A DNA stretch of 64,000 nucleotides from an uncultured Bacteroidota bacterium (GCA_903847205.1 CAINDA010000051.1:1-64000); one strand, 5' to 3'. Shown: positions 36,801 through 44,928, numbered from the stretch's first letter. Made by a program: numbers and translations. Notes: generated by a model not told the origin, from the letters alone.

Positions 36801-38082
36801 TTGTGTTATTAATTGTGGCGATAGTTACATTAGTAATTACGTCATTTAGGGTGCAATCTGATGAAGCAGGTGTACAATAGCAGTTTGAAGGGGTGTTCAA
36901 TGTTACATGAACAACATTTGATGTAGCTGGCGAACTGCTGCATGTTACAACACACTGGTAATAGGCTGCTGCTGTCTGAGTTGCAGCATAAGTTGAAGTT
37001 GTTGCTCCTGCAATGTTTGTGAATGAGCCGGCAACACCTGTTGCAGATGACTGCCATTGGAAAGTAATGCCTGAAACATTGCTGGTATAACCTGTTAAAA
37101 CAAGATTAAAGCTTACTCCGCTGCATGCACTAACCGGACCAGATGCTGTTCCAGCTGTAGGTGTTCCAGTGCAGGCAGCTGCTGGTGTCCAGGTGTAAGT
37201 GAGTCCTGAGGCGGGTATATTTGCAACAGCAAGGTAACAAGTGTCAGTGTTGTGAGTACCTGCGGCAGATGCAGCCCAGGTTGTGGGGGTTTTTCTGTTA
37301 TTAAAATCAGAAGTGGAAATGCCTCTCAGTCCTACTTCGTATGTACTTGCAGTTGCATTGGTTTGAAACAATCCATAAACAATTGAAACTACATTTGTTG
37401 TTTCCTGAAGTCGGATTTGGAAATTAAATAAATCATTACGGCCTTGAGTAGCAAGGGAACCATATTTGCGAGCACGGGTCCATTGAATCACGCATGTTCT
37501 GTTGGGAGAAGTACCAAGCAATTTATATTGAATATTTCCTAAAACGGTAAAGGTTGTTGCTGTTCCTGTTGTTGTTGCATTTGTAGAAACGGTCAGAGTT
37601 GTTGCGCCTACTGCTGTTATCGTAGTTCCTGCGGCAAATCCTGTAGAAGTAACAAACACATCACCAGGATAAAAACCGGCTGTACTTGAAACGTTTGTAA
37701 TAATATTACTTCCTGTTGTTCTATCGCCCACTGAGGTATAACCTAACTGAAGATCGTGGGACAATGCCGAAATAATATTATCCGTGGCTCCGGTACTTAT
37801 GGGGTTATATGCGTTTGCTGTGCCTGCAGTTGAACCGAGGTTTATCCAGCCATTATTATTCAGTCCGAACTGGGTATAATTTACACCATTATATTTAAAG
37901 GTAAATCCTATAGGCAATGCGGCAACAATTGTATCGTCAGTGATTCCGTTCGCAACATTTGTGCCTGAAGTTATCGGAGTGTATGTTCCTGAAGAACTTG
38001 CGAAAGAATAAATGCTTACCTGAGCATTCATAAAACTGCAGAGGCAGGCGGCTGTAAATAATGTAAGTACTGTTTTTTTCAT
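33889..38082 (-). CDS. Large GEVED-repeat T9SS type A secreted protein
   Basis: About 1397 aa from the Met at 38082, where a signal peptide starts (MKKTVLTLFTAACLCSFMNAQ); a 34-codon upstream extension has no such signal and crosses the promoter. The first 300 residues are a beta-rich domain (FTFKYNGVNYTQFGLNNNGWINLG). Then four units of about 200 aa follow, each an Ig-like domain (CSGVSFNLVLTGYTSNVSGI type) ending in CYCTP, and a GEVED domain (VWIDYNQNGVFD, RMRVR, GETEDYLVTI). The Asp-rich DYNQNGVFD loop is probably a calcium site. It ends in a type A sorting domain (IFPNPTTGQFNI ... QKLIIQ). Probably a surface adhesin; repeats are near-identical in places. Confidence 0.88.
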   Translation of the reverse strand: MKKTVLTLFTAACLCSFMNAQVSIYSFASSSGTYTPITSGTNVANGITDDTIVAALPIGFTFKYNGVNYTQFGLNNNGWINLGSTAGTANAYNPISTGATDNIISALSHDLQLGYTSVGDRTTGSNIITNVSSTAGFYPGDVFVTSTGFAAGTTITAVGATTLTVSTNATTTGTATTFTVLGNIQYKLLGTSPNRTCVIQWTRARKYGSLATQGRNDLFNFQIRLQETTNVVSIVYGLFQTNATASTYEVGLRGISTSDFNNRKTPTTWAASAAGTHNTDTCYLAVANIPASGLTYTWTPAAACTGTPTAGTASGPVSACSGVSFNLVLTGYTSNVSGITFQWQSSATGVAGSFTNIAGATTSTYAATQTAAAYYQCVVTCSSSPATSNVVHVTLNTPSNCYCTPASSDCTLNDVITNVTIATINNTTTCSTNGYASYTTPTATLNTSLTYPIAVTVGSGGTEFVSVWIDYNQNGVFDTTEFTAIGSGNGVVINSNITIPGTALIGATRMRVRVQYNSALTKADACLAITDGETEDYLVTIAASAACTGTPTPGTASGPASVCSGTSFNLVLTGYTNGVSGITFQWQKSATGVAGSYTNIVGATAATYAATLTATTYYQCVVTCSGSPATSNALTVTLNAPSLCYCAPVNGSTSCIKNVTLNTLNHSSAGCENAPNYYTSVPALTATTTVFKGLIYPFSVTIDSSTAAIISVWIDYNQNGVFDSTEWNQVAVNALTGSTSTINLLIPNTALSGPTGMRIRSRNTGNTNGAPNACTTMGSGEAEDYVITIGTAAACSGTPTPGTASASVTSACSGVNFNLVLTGYTNGVSGITFQWQSSPSGTAGTFTNIAGATSPTYAASQTAATYYQCIVTCSSSPATSNVVNVTMNAIANCYCTSNATSASDEDILNVTMGTLNNTSTCTTTGGAGSILNEYSNYTAVAAPSLARTAIVPFSVQIGTCGGNYANAVKIFIDYNQNGSFSDAGENVYTSTASTTGAHIETGNITIPLTAALGNTRMRVVNKETSTLTSITECGTYGYGETEDYIVNIAAVPPACTGTPTAGNATVLSDSVCASTNFNLVLSGYTAGASGITFKWQSSPTGATYTDIAGATMPSYSATLTATTYYHCIVTCTSSGQTATSNVVIVYMNPVSNCYCTPVHSSPCSASNNIDSVRIVSTTLANYGTGCTSLNGQAYTIYPAAGTTTASLTAGTAYTFKVTTTANNIVSVWIDYNQNGIFDSTEWKQVCTSSVANAPNTVSITIPTTALAGRTGMRLRSRSSGSANGAVNACTSFASGETEDYFVTIVSNVGIYENTIGGISIFPNPTTGQFNITADNAAFTELAISVCDIQGKEVFRALDKNVSSSYQKQINLENLAKGLYYIKLDTGRGIKVQKLIIQ

Positions 38083-38534
38083 TTTATATATTTTTAAGGT
38101 TGATTTTCTAACGAGGCCCAAAAATACAACAATTTTTTCACTGAAAAACAGCTGGTTAACTATTCTGCTCATTGTGAGAGCCAAAGACCTTAAAGTAGAG
38201 GGCCGGGGACAGGATATTTTAATAAAAAATCAAAAAAGGCCTTCTGAACAGACAGTTAAGTGAATATGTCTTGAATTAATCTATTCGTAAATTCAACAGG
38301 CGGAAAATAAATTTATAGGCTTGAGTAATAATTCGAAGTCTATAAATATGGTTTTTGCGATTAAATTTAATTAATTCTTAAAGGGATAAAAAGGGAATTA
38401 ATGTAACCGAATTGTGAAACCCGATTTCTGGGATTTATTCACTATATAAGTTATAATTCGATTGTAGATTAAGGTTTTTTATAATAGAATCTTAGCCGCG
38501 GATTGCGATTTTTCTGTTTAAATTTCTACCTGAT
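38083..38534. other. Gene-free stretch upstream of the GEVED gene
   Basis: AT-rich and without coding potential. It holds the promoter of the GEVED gene at 38119-38126. No convincing terminator or RNA hairpin was found between it and the stop of the TerB-like gene. Confidence 0.4.
38119..38126 (-). promoter_or_regulatory. -7 element of the GEVED gene
   Basis: Minus strand reads TATTTTTG, matching TAnnTTTG, 37 bp before the chosen start at 38082. It supports that start over 38184. Confidence 0.55.
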
Positions 38535-38963
38535 TTATCCCTTTTCTTCGGTATGATGTAGATCATAAAATACGGGATCGCCGTTTATTGGAGCAATGTC
38601 CTTCTTAAACCTTTCAAGAAGGTTCATTTCCTCTGATGTTACCGGGGGATAAGCTTTTGCAATCTTTTCCATCACTTTTATGAAAGTTTCTTTCAGCTGC
38701 GGACTTAAATAATGTTTGTTGAGTTTGATTTCTTTTATTGCCCAGTCATAAGCAGTTTCTGTATCGACGTATTTATCTTTTTCAAGTATCTGAAAAATAA
38801 TTTCGGACACATCAAAATCATAATCATTACAGCGCAGTTCAGCGACAGTAATGTCATGAAATGTTTTGCGTTCTTCCTTCTGGATAACGCCGTCTGCGCG
38901 AGCTATAGCATAAGCAAGTTCGCCTAATGCTATATGAAGATTTTGGAGAGGTGACATTGACAT
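38535..38963 (-). CDS. TerB-like helical protein
   Basis: 142 aa, all helical. LAYAIARADGVIQKEERKTFHDI is the first helix pair of TerB-like domains, with the Asp-Gly-x-Ile and Glu-Glu metal-type positions, repeated loosely at DVSEIIFQILEKDKYVD. TerB proteins were named for tellurite resistance and also appear in phage defence and stress clusters. Divergent from the histidine kinase with a 150-170-bp shared control region that holds two CRP-like sites, so both genes may be under the same regulator. Confidence 0.65.
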   Translation of the reverse strand: MSMSPLQNLHIALGELAYAIARADGVIQKEERKTFHDITVAELRCNDYDFDVSEIIFQILEKDKYVDTETAYDWAIKEIKLNKHYLSPQLKETFIKVMEKIAKAYPPVTSEEMNLLERFKKDIAPINGDPVFYDLHHTEEKG

Positions 38964-39020
38964 GATAAGTGGTTTTTACAAGATCGGTTTCAAAAGTAGT
39001 TCATAAATTTTTTATAAGCT

Positions 39021-39058
39021 GTGACGCTGGTCAAAGCAAGATATGATTTTTGTCATAT
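39021..39058. promoter_or_regulatory. Paired CRP/FNR-type operator sites upstream of the kinase
   Basis: Two sites of TGA-N6-TCA form: TGTGA-N6-TCAAA at 39021-39036 and TATGA-N6-TCATA at 39043-39058. Their centres are 22 bp apart, about two helix turns. The second centre is about 66 bp before the expected transcription start. The downstream operon encodes a REC-CRP regulator, so autoregulation is likely. The same pair spacing is found upstream of the universal stress gene. Confidence 0.55.
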
Positions 39059-39081
39059 TTTATTAAAATCAAACTTTTCAC

Positions 39082-39098
39082 TTTTGACTTCGTCAAAA
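39082..39098. promoter_or_regulatory. Perfect inverted repeat overlapping the kinase promoter
   Basis: TTTTGAC-TTC-GTCAAAA, 7-bp arms with a 3-bp centre, ending 4 bp before the -7 element. It could be a repressor site or hold the -33 region. The half-site TTGAC resembles CRP/FNR half-sites but the spacing is one base short of the N6 form. Confidence 0.45.
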
Positions 39099-39102
39099 TC
39101 AG

Positions 39103-39110
39103 TAAATTTG
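39103..39110 (+). promoter_or_regulatory. -7 element of the kinase operon (TAAATTTG)
   Basis: Exact TAnnTTTG match. Transcription would begin near 39117, after the ATG at 39113, which favours the ATG at 39137 as start. Confidence 0.5.
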
Positions 39111-39136
39111 CCATGAATAGAAATGGAAAAATAAAA

Positions 39137-40315
39137 ATGGAAGGCAAGGAAGGTATTGATGCCCTTTTTCTTTATGCAACTGAAGGTATACTCGCAGTGA
39201 ATGATAAAGGAGAAATTACACGTGTTAACCCAAGTGCTGAAAGGCTCTTTGGTTATGAGAAAGATGAGCTTATCGGAAAGAAAATTGAAGTGCTGATACC
39301 AAAACGGTTTTCAAATCATATAGATCAACGGGAAAAATTCAGCCATAATCCGCATGCCCGCTCAATGGGAGCAGGCATGGAGCTTTACGGCTGTAAGAAA
39401 AACGGAACCGAATTTCCGGTTGAAATTAGTTTAAGCCCCTATTCTGCTTCTCATGGAAAATTTGTTATCGCTTTCATTATAGATATTACTATTCGTAAAC
39501 TCGCCGAAGAAAAATTAAAAAACTATTCTGCGGAGCTGGCGAGACAGGTAAAAAACCGGACACTTATATTAGAGGAGGCTATTGTAGAGCTGGAAAACAC
39601 AAAGAAAGATTTGAAAAAGGCTCTTGATAAGGAGAAAGATCTTAATGAATTAAAATCCCGTTTTGTTTCAATGGCCTCTCATGAATTCAGAACCCCGCTC
39701 ACGACCATGCTTTCGTCTCTTTCACTTGTTACCAAGTATGGGGAATTAAACGACAAAGAAAATCAATTAAAACATGTTGGTAAAATAAAAACCTCTATCA
39801 ATAATCTAACGGATATTTTGAATGACTTCCTTTCAGTAAGTAAGCTGGAAGAAGGTAAAATTGAGAATATGCCAGAGGAAATGAACCTGAAAACTTTTAT
39901 TTCGGATATCATATCGGAGGTGAATGCCCTGGCTGTTAACGGCCAAAAAATTACAATGAAATATTCGGGAAATGAAGTTGTTTCTCTGGATAAAAAACTT
40001 CTGAAAAACGTTCTGTTTAATCTTATTTCAAATGCAATTAAATTTTCTCATGAAGGCGGTGTAATTGAAGTTGCAGCGCAGGTGTTAAATTCTTCCGTAA
40101 AAATTTTAGTGAAAGATAATGGAATAGGGATTTCTGAAGAGGATCAGAAGCATTTGTTTGAGCGTTTTTTCAGAGGAGGCAACGCCACACACATTCAAGG
40201 TACAGGTTTGGGATTAAACATTGTTGAAAAGTATGCCGAGCAGATGAATGGCTCGGTTGACTTTGAAAGTGAGGAAAATAAAGGAACAACATTTACAATC
40301 ATTATTCCACAATAA
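39137..40315 (+). CDS. PAS-domain sensor histidine kinase
   Basis: About 392 aa from ATG 39137; a start at 39113 is possible. No membrane helix, so a cytoplasmic sensor. A PAS domain (about 5-120; AVNDKGEITRVNPSAERLFGY, FPVEISLSPY) leads into a coiled coil, then HisKA with the phosphoacceptor in SHEFRTPL (His about 182), and HATPase with N box NLISNAIKFS, G1 DNGIGIS and G2 GTGLGLNIV. The PAS could bind heme, flavin or a small ligand; no diagnostic residue was identified. Two bp separate its stop from the receiver-CRP gene, so the pair is a two-component system. Confidence 0.92.
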   Translation: MEGKEGIDALFLYATEGILAVNDKGEITRVNPSAERLFGYEKDELIGKKIEVLIPKRFSNHIDQREKFSHNPHARSMGAGMELYGCKKNGTEFPVEISLSPYSASHGKFVIAFIIDITIRKLAEEKLKNYSAELARQVKNRTLILEEAIVELENTKKDLKKALDKEKDLNELKSRFVSMASHEFRTPLTTMLSSLSLVTKYGELNDKENQLKHVGKIKTSINNLTDILNDFLSVSKLEEGKIENMPEEMNLKTFISDIISEVNALAVNGQKITMKYSGNEVVSLDKKLLKNVLFNLISNAIKFSHEGGVIEVAAQVLNSSVKILVKDNGIGISEEDQKHLFERFFRGGNATHIQGTGLGLNIVEKYAEQMNGSVDFESEENKGTTFTIIIPQ

Positions 40316-40317
40316 AT

Positions 40318-41376
40318 ATGAAAAAAATTCTTTTAATAGAGGACAATAAAGACGTTCGCGAAAACACAGCAGAAATTCTTAAACTCGCACAATACAGCGT
40401 TATTACTGCCCAAAACGGAAAAGAAGGGGTGGAACTCGCACAAAAAGAAAAACCTGATCTGATCATCTGTGATATAATGATGCCTGTGCTTGACGGGCAC
40501 GGTGCGCTGCATCTGCTTTCGAAAAATGATGAAACATCAAGTATTCCTTTCATTTTTTTAACTGCAAAAGCTGAGCGCTCAGACTTTAGAAAAGGAATGG
40601 AAATGGGGGCTGACGATTATTTGACAAAACCTTTTGACGATGTTGAATTACTGAATGCTATTGAAAGCCGTCTGAAGAAAAATGAGATACTAAAAAATCA
40701 ATTTTCAAAAAATATAGAAGGTATAGATGAGTTTATTAACCAGGTAAAAGGTATTGATTCTCTGAAAAAACTTTCGGAAAAACGCGATGTCAGAATTTAT
40801 AAAAAGAAGGAAGATATATATAAAGAAGACAGCTATCCGAAAGGAATTTATTTTATCAGCAAAGGAAAGGTGAAAATATGCCAATCGAATGAATCGGGTA
40901 AAGAGCTCATTATAGAACTTCACAAGGAAGGAGACTTTTTCGGCTACCTTTCTTTACTTCAGGATGAAAAGCACAGCGGTTCTGCAACCGCGCTTGAAGA
41001 TTCTGAAATTTATATGATACCTAAAGATGATTTTTTTGCTTTGATCTATAAAAATGCAGAAGTGTCAAAGAAATTTATTGAAATGCTTTCGAATAACTTA
41101 CGTGAAAATGAAAAACAGCTTGTTAAGCTTGCTTATAATTCAGTAAGAAAAAGAGTTGCTGAGGCGCTTGTTAAGCTTTCAGACAAGTATAAAAAAGATG
41201 CAGAACAAAAATTCAGCATGAATGTTTCACGAGAAGATCTCGCCAACCTTGTTGGAACCGCTACCGAAACTGTTATCCGCACCCTGAGCGATTTTAAAGA
41301 AGATAAATTAATAGAAATTGCAGGCGGTAAAATTACCATCCTTAATTATGATAAGCTGGCAAAGCTTAAAAATTAA
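40318..41376 (+). CDS. Response regulator: receiver fused to CRP/FNR-type DNA-binding protein
   Basis: 352 aa. Receiver domain 1-125: acidic pair ED at 8-9, phosphoacceptor Asp52 (ICDIMMP), Thr in FLTAKA and Lys in TKPFDD. A linker is followed by a cyclic-nucleotide-binding-type barrel (about 150-265; GIYFISKGKVKI, GDFFGYLSLL) and a winged HTH_Crp domain (about 280-345; SREDLANLVGTATETVIRTLSDF). The recognition helix has E-T-V-x-R, as in CRP and FNR, whose half-sites contain TGA. No FNR cysteine cluster is seen. Receiver-CRP fusions are uncommon compared with stand-alone forms. It is co-transcribed with the kinase and precedes a universal stress gene. Confidence 0.9.
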   Translation: MKKILLIEDNKDVRENTAEILKLAQYSVITAQNGKEGVELAQKEKPDLIICDIMMPVLDGHGALHLLSKNDETSSIPFIFLTAKAERSDFRKGMEMGADDYLTKPFDDVELLNAIESRLKKNEILKNQFSKNIEGIDEFINQVKGIDSLKKLSEKRDVRIYKKKEDIYKEDSYPKGIYFISKGKVKICQSNESGKELIIELHKEGDFFGYLSLLQDEKHSGSATALEDSEIYMIPKDDFFALIYKNAEVSKKFIEMLSNNLRENEKQLVKLAYNSVRKRVAEALVKLSDKYKKDAEQKFSMNVSREDLANLVGTATETVIRTLSDFKEDKLIEIAGGKITILNYDKLAKLKN

Positions 41377-41413
41377 TTTAATATAAATTCTGCTGGTCAG
41401 CAGCATAATTAGC

Positions 41414-41447
41414 TGATAATAATCATATCCATTTCTGATCCCGCTCA
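41414..41447. promoter_or_regulatory. Second paired CRP/FNR-type operator
   Basis: TGA-TAATAA-TCA at 41414-41425 and TGA-TCCCGC-TCA at 41436-41447. Centres are 22 bp apart, exactly as in the pair upstream of the kinase. The pair lies 24 bp before a TACTTTTG -7 element. Probable target of the REC-CRP protein encoded just upstream. Confidence 0.5.
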
Positions 41448-41470
41448 TTCAGCTTGATGAATAAGGTAAT

Positions 41471-41478
41471 TACTTTTG
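41471..41478 (+). promoter_or_regulatory. -7 element (TACTTTTG) ahead of the universal stress gene
   Basis: Exact TAnnTTTG match, 24 bp downstream of the paired operator sites. Confidence 0.45.
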
Positions 41479-41681
41479 CTTCAATTTAAACTATTGAAAA
41501 AAAGTAATTGAAAAATTTATTCATCACAACAAACCTTCAACACCCTTTGATTTCAAAGTTTATTCAGAATAAGCGAGCCGGTATTCCGGTGATTTTTTTT
41601 TGCCCATTAATACCCGGTTAAGGGATAGAAGGGCTGTGCATATTAATTAAATAACTATAAGGTTAATCTAAAAATAGAGTG

Positions 41682-42509
41682 ATGAAGACAATTCTTGTAC
41701 CTACTGATTTTTCAAAAAATTCAAGTAATGCTATAAATTATGCTGCTGAAATTGCAAAGTTGAGTAAGGCGGAATTAGTTCTTATGCATATTTATTATAT
41801 CCCGGTTGTTACCGCTGATGCTCCTGTTGTGATGCCTGCCTGGAGTGATATAGAAAAAGATTGTTTAGCTGCGTTGAAAAAAACTGCACGAAGCATTCAT
41901 GCTAAATACGGCAAAAGTTTAGCGATTAAATGTGTCTGCAGGATGGGGTTTGCAGTGGACGAAACAATTAAGCAATATACTGAAGAAAAGAAAATTGACA
42001 TGGTTATAATGGGAATGCATGGAGCAGGATACCTGACCGAAAAGCTGATTGGCAGTAATACTTCAGCATTAATAAAAAAATCGGATTGCCCGGTAATGGT
42101 GATAAATGAGCATGTGAAATTTAAAAAAATAAAGAAAATTATTTTAGCGTGCGATTACGAAAAAATACCCGGCAAACCAGTGTTTAATATATTGAAAAAG
42201 TTTGTGACGCTTTTTAAATCAGAGGTATTTGTGCTTCATGTAATTAATGAAAATAAAAAAATTGCTGCATCAAAAGAAACGATCATTAATAAAGAAATTA
42301 TTAAGAGTTTGAAAGGTGCTGATGTCTCTTTTTGTTTTATTGAAAATGATAATACGATAAGCGGCATTAATGAATTTGCGGCAGAAAAAAAAGCGGACAT
42401 GATTGTGATTATTCCGCGAGTGCATAACTTTCTTGATCGTGTTTTCAAAGAAAGCAATACTAAACGAATGGTTTTTCATTCTTCGATTCCATTACTTGCC
42501 TTGCACTAA
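41682..42509 (+). CDS. Tandem-domain universal stress protein
   Basis: 275 aa from ATG 41682 (a GTG codon just upstream is less likely). Two Usp domains: the first (about 1-145) begins KTILVPTDFSKNSSNAINYA and has the ATP-loop MGMHGAGYLTEKLIGSNTSALIKKSDCPVMVI; the second (about 148-275) begins KKIILACDYEKIPG and ends in a degenerate ATP loop (IPRVHNFLDRVFKESNTKRMVF). Cytoplasmic, likely a dimer. Location after the REC-CRP operon, with the same type of operator, suggests it is a regulon member responding to redox or starvation signals. Confidence 0.9.
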   Translation: MKTILVPTDFSKNSSNAINYAAEIAKLSKAELVLMHIYYIPVVTADAPVVMPAWSDIEKDCLAALKKTARSIHAKYGKSLAIKCVCRMGFAVDETIKQYTEEKKIDMVIMGMHGAGYLTEKLIGSNTSALIKKSDCPVMVINEHVKFKKIKKIILACDYEKIPGKPVFNILKKFVTLFKSEVFVLHVINENKKIAASKETIINKEIIKSLKGADVSFCFIENDNTISGINEFAAEKKADMIVIIPRVHNFLDRVFKESNTKRMVFHSSIPLLALH

Positions 42510-42548
42510 AAAACATAACGGATAAAAAGCAGTAACATAATATTTAAA

Positions 42549-42920
42549 ATGAAAATAATCATTAACGATCACAGAAAAATTTTCGCGATACAAGAAGAAT
42601 TCAATACTTTTTTTCCTTACCTGAAACTTGAATTTTTATCAAAACCGCATAAACCTAAGGGAGCATCGGCAAAGAAGCTTGTAAAATCAAACAACAGTAC
42701 ATTGGGTGAATGCAGGACTATTCATAGAAAAGGAGAAATAATAATATCTCCCGAAATGACAACGATAGACCTTGAAGAAAACTTCTACAATGATTATGGG
42801 TTAGGAGTGCTGATATTCAGAAAATCGGGTAAAGTTTGGCTGGAAACAACTGTTACAAATGGCTGGACACTGAAAGAGCAAAACGTGCAGGGAGAAGATT
42901 TATGTAAAGTATCTAAATGA
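42549..42920 (+). CDS. Conserved small protein of unknown function
   Basis: 123 aa, no signal peptide. It has an alpha/beta pattern: KIIINDHRKIFAIQEEFNTFFPYLKLEFLS, a polar loop, GEIIISPEMTTIDLEENFYNDYGLGVLIFRKSGKVWLETT and WTLKEQN. The GLGVLIFRKSG.VWLETT stretch looks like a conserved Bacteroidota family that tends to sit beside universal stress genes; I know no assigned function. It begins 39 bp after the Usp stop and is probably co-transcribed. Confidence 0.7.
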   Translation: MKIIINDHRKIFAIQEEFNTFFPYLKLEFLSKPHKPKGASAKKLVKSNNSTLGECRTIHRKGEIIISPEMTTIDLEENFYNDYGLGVLIFRKSGKVWLETTVTNGWTLKEQNVQGEDLCKVSK

Positions 42921-43431
42921 AAAATGTGAAATTGATTAATTTCATCCTTATGATTAAATAATCTCTTGCCAACCTAAATAAATACAAGATTGTTTTTTAT
43001 TCTTTCCTTAGCCTTCGGCTTTTCGTCACCGCAGCCGAGAATCAATGAAATATTTACATGTTCGGATTTTGGGAAATTCAGCTTCGGATAAACCCCGTCC
43101 CTTCCGCAGTTCGGGATTATGTTTTATTAATTGGGCATCTGCATGGCAAAAAATTATAAGTTGTAATCCAAATGTGTGAATGATGTAATATATTTCAAAA
43201 GTTATGTAATTCAAATTCTTTAGAAAGCACACACCTTTGCGGTCGTTGCAAGATTCATTCTTTGTGTAAAATAAAATTGTGAATCAGTCCCAAAAAACTA
43301 AGGAACATGTTTTTATTTATGCGATTAATCAGTTTTTTTTATGAGCCGTATCATTCCGCATCCAATTTAAGGTGTGTTACTTTGAACCGCCTAAGAAAGA
43401 GAAATTATACTTCGGAATGCAAAGGAGAATA
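42921..43431. other. Gene-free stretch before the efflux genes
   Basis: No gene supported. A 68-codon minus-strand frame exists but has no start context or family resemblance. The middle part (about 43010-43120) is higher in GC than its surroundings and may be the remnant of a repeat. AAAGGAGAA at 43421-43429 just before the tolC-family ATG looks like a Shine-Dalgarno sequence, which is rare in this phylum. Confidence 0.35.
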
Positions 43432-44865
43432 ATGGAAAATCAATTAAAAAATTTTATTGCTGCGTTTATTTTATACCTGATTTCGCCAGGTGTTTACGCA
43501 CAGGTTAAAGTCTGGACATTAAAAGAATGCTTAAATCAGGCTATAGAAAAAAATGTGCTGCTGAACCAGGATAAACTTGGAAACGAGATCAGCAAAATTA
43601 ACTTTGAACAGTCGAAAGCAAATCAATATCCGAATTTGAATCTGAACGACGGGCATAACCTTAACTTCGGTTATTCATTAGATCCATATACATATCAATA
43701 TACAAACCGGAATTTCTCTACAAATAATCTTTCCTTAAATAGTTCTGTTACTCTTTTTAATGGTTACCTGCTTGTTAATACAGTGAAGCAGAATAAACTC
43801 ATTTATGATGCAGGCACGCTGGATGTTGAAAAAGCTAAAAATGATATTGTACTAAATGTACTTGCAGGCTATATGCAGCTGCTTATGGATTATGAAGCAA
43901 TAAACGCAGCTCAAGCGCAGGTTGAGGCAACGAGTACACAAGTTGAACAGACTAAAAAGTTTGTCGATTTTGGAAAGTCAGCTGAATTAAATTTGCTGCA
44001 GATACAATCACAGCTTGCATCCGACAAGCTTACAAAAGTGAATGCAGAAAGCCAGCTTCAGTTAGATAAAATCACACTACTTCAATTAATGAATACGCCT
44101 GTTTCGAATGATTTCGATATTGAGCGCCAGGAGTTAAAGGATTTGTTTCCTGAAATACCAATTTCAACAGAAGAGATAGATAAAATTTCGGAAGGTTTTC
44201 TGCCTCAGATAAAAAGTACGCAGCTAAAAACCAATGCTGCTGAATTCAGTTTAAAAATGGCGAAGAGCGCATGGTTTCCAAAGCTCACAATGACCGGAGC
44301 TGTGAGAACGGGATACTCGAGTTTGAAAAACAATATCACTGAATATACCACCTATCAGCAGTCAACAATAGGATACCTGAATAACAATCCGGCTGATCCG
44401 GTAATAGGCATGGTGCCGTTTACAATTATTAATAATCAGAAGGATGCTGTATCTGATCAATTAAAAAATAATTTCAATCAGGTAATAGGCTTTAGTTTAA
44501 CTGTACCCATATTCAATAATTTTCAGGCAAAAAACAATGTTGCTATTGCAAAAATAAACCTGGAGAATGCCAGACTGAATGAACAGCAGACAAAAAATGA
44601 TTTAAGAAAAAGTATTGAAACGGCTTATGCTAACCAGGTATCAGCAGGCAAAAAATGGACTGCTATTGAGGAACAGATGACATTAGAAAAACGAACTTAC
44701 TCCGATATGGAAAAAAAATTCACTTTCGGGGCGCTTGATGCAACTACTTTTCTGATTGAAAAAAACAACTATAACCGGGTTACCATGGCCTTGATACAGG
44801 CAAAATACGATTATGTATTAAAAACAAAAATGGTAAACTTTTACTTAGGCAAACCTTTATTATAA
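43432..44865 (+). CDS. TolC-family outer-membrane efflux protein
   Basis: 477 aa from ATG 43432, which begins the signal peptide (MENQLKNFIAAFILYLISPGVYAQ); the frame extends 20 codons further up without one. Two OEP repeats with long helical coils: WTLKECLNQAIEKNVLLNQDK, FEQSKANQYPNLNL, and later KMAKSAWFPKLTM, KINLENARLNEQQTKNDLRKSIETAY in pieces. Expected to be a trimeric barrel and periplasmic tunnel, working with the MacA- and MacB-like proteins encoded next. An inserted loop near residues 285-340 is Asn/Tyr rich. Confidence 0.9.
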   Translation: MENQLKNFIAAFILYLISPGVYAQVKVWTLKECLNQAIEKNVLLNQDKLGNEISKINFEQSKANQYPNLNLNDGHNLNFGYSLDPYTYQYTNRNFSTNNLSLNSSVTLFNGYLLVNTVKQNKLIYDAGTLDVEKAKNDIVLNVLAGYMQLLMDYEAINAAQAQVEATSTQVEQTKKFVDFGKSAELNLLQIQSQLASDKLTKVNAESQLQLDKITLLQLMNTPVSNDFDIERQELKDLFPEIPISTEEIDKISEGFLPQIKSTQLKTNAAEFSLKMAKSAWFPKLTMTGAVRTGYSSLKNNITEYTTYQQSTIGYLNNNPADPVIGMVPFTIINNQKDAVSDQLKNNFNQVIGFSLTVPIFNNFQAKNNVAIAKINLENARLNEQQTKNDLRKSIETAYANQVSAGKKWTAIEEQMTLEKRTYSDMEKKFTFGALDATTFLIEKNNYNRVTMALIQAKYDYVLKTKMVNFYLGKPLL

Positions 44866-44928
44866 GAATCTATTTAAATTTTAATTAATTAAAATACACT
44901 ATGACCATTCCCAAGCTATCGCACATAT

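Larger units (their letters stand above)
41377..41681. other. Control region of the universal stress gene
   Basis: No gene. It holds the paired TGA-N6-TCA sites at 41414-41447 and a -7 element at 41471-41478; if used, the leader to the universal stress gene is about 190 nt. A weak CCGG-TATT-CCGG hairpin with nine T follows near 41579-41600 and might end or attenuate that leader. Confidence 0.4.

Noticed and set aside
43026-43232. 68-aa minus-strand frame
   Set aside because: No start or promoter context; probably repeat-derived sequence.
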